6,841 bases of DNA from Bog-159 sp035541265 (GTDB lineage: Bacteria > Acidobacteriota > Terriglobia > Bryobacterales > Bryobacteraceae): NCBI GenBank assembly GCA_035541265.1, contig DATKNQ010000078.1, forward strand, positions 1 through 6,841. Direction: 5' to 3'. Each line of letters begins with the position of its first letter. Position 1 is the stretch's first letter. This document shows, piece after piece, positions 6,434 to 6,841 of this stretch. The notes beneath the pieces are model-generated. The model worked only from the letters and a program-made list of their open reading frames with translations. It was not told where the DNA came from and made no database searches. A program made the position numbers and the translations under genes.

Positions 6434-6439
6434 ATTGTA
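6434..6439 (-). promoter_or_regulatory. Possible -10 element for the VOC gene
   Basis: On the - strand TACAAT (6439-6434) matches five of six bases of the -10 consensus. It lies in an AT-rich patch (6433-6446) of the 54-base gap between the AraC-type stop and the VOC start, giving a leader of about 25 bases. No convincing -35 is present at the usual spacing, so it may need an activator, possibly the adjacent AraC-type protein. Confidence 0.3.
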
Positions 6440-6454
6440 AAAAATTGAAGAGCG

Positions 6455-6841
6455 CTATTCGGGCAACGGAACGTGATTCAGATGCTCTGTACGCTGGGTC
6501 ACATAGGCGCTCGGATTGATCCCGGAGAAGTCGCGGAAGTCGCGGATGAAGTGGGCCTGGTCGAAGTAGCCGCAATCCGCCGCGACGTCCGCCCATGCGA
6601 TCGTGCGGCCCTGGTTGATGGTGCGCAGGACGCGTTGAAATCGCCGGACGCGGCAGAAGAGCTTGGGCGTCAGGCCGACCTGGTCATGGAAAACCTGGAT
6701 GAACCGTTTGGCGCTGAGGCCGATCTGTCCGGTCACATCCGCGATCGTGTGCATGTGCGGCGCGGTGTAAAACTCGTTCACGGCGAACACCACCGCCGGA
6801 TGCGCCACCCGCCGGCATCCCAATCGCGCGAGCAAGGTTTG
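6455..6841 (-). CDS. AraC-family transcriptional regulator, C-terminal part (cut by the window edge)
   Basis: The frame is open to the right edge, so the N-terminus lies outside the window; about 128 C-terminal residues are present and end at TAG 6457-6455. They contain the AraC/XylS DNA-binding domain with two helix-turn-helix units. The first is IADVTGQIGLSAKRFIQVFHD. The second is the typical VAADCGYFDQAHFIRDFRDFSGINPSAY signature, with a linking helix between them (LFCRVRRFQRVLRTI). The N-terminal sensor domain is not visible, so the effector is unknown. The regulator is followed after 54 bases by the VOC gene, a frequent pairing that suggests it controls or is cotranscribed with that gene. 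A TTG at 6835 is in frame but is unlikely to be the start, because the frame stays open past it. Confidence 0.88.
   Translation of the reverse strand, partial: QTLLARLGCRRVAHPAVVFAVNEFYTAPHMHTIADVTGQIGLSAKRFIQVFHDQVGLTPKLFCRVRRFQRVLRTINQGRTIAWADVAADCGYFDQAHFIRDFRDFSGINPSAYVTQRTEHLNHVPLPE

Noticed and set aside
1..6841. CRISPR array, insertion sequence, tRNA or integration site
   Set aside because: Reading both strands shows no spaced direct repeats, transposase motif, terminal inverted repeats or tRNA cloverleaf.

Overview
The window is GC-rich bacterial DNA. It most resembles Acidobacteriota of the Solibacter/Bryobacter kind. That assignment is an inference from one gene family (a secreted Ig-like protein with an 'xDTMYTIWNP' block and a CxxxCxxC motif) and from the mix of HEAT-repeat, LytS-type kinase, PhnB-like VOC and AraC genes; no rRNA or other phylogenetic marker is present. 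There are seven loci, no tRNA, no CRISPR array and no recognisable insertion sequence.

Left part, + strand (1-3103). A GC-rich hairpin (13-63) and an AT-rich stretch with a good sigma70-type promoter (118-146) precede a gene for an extracellular Ig-like protein. That gene has no signal peptide in frame, so it looks cut at its 5' end. It is also split by two compensating frameshifts near 1320-1360 and in a C-run at 1522-1527. Its original reading frame is recovered and ends at 1727. There the TGA overlaps, by one base, the ATG of a secreted HEAT-repeat protein (1727-3103). The two were evidently a translationally coupled pair of exported proteins.

Middle part (3100-5084). ribA (GTP cyclohydrolase II, first step of riboflavin synthesis) lies on the - strand. 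It meets the HEAT gene tail to tail, and one CTAG supplies both stop codons. ribA is divergent from a LytS/YehU-type membrane histidine kinase on the + strand. Between the two chosen starts (3720 and 3774) is the palindrome ATTATAAT, which reads as a perfect -10 hexamer on both strands. The kinase has no response-regulator gene beside it in this window.

Right part, - strand (5088-6841). Three genes run leftward: an AraC-family regulator cut by the window edge, a PhnB-like VOC protein, and a secreted protein of unknown family. The last ends 3 bases from the kinase stop. The AraC/VOC pair looks like a regulator with its target or partner.

No clearly new system is evident. The items most worth a second look are the frameshifted Ig-like gene coupled to the HEAT gene, the symmetric promoter between ribA and the kinase, and the almost spacer-free convergent gene ends.
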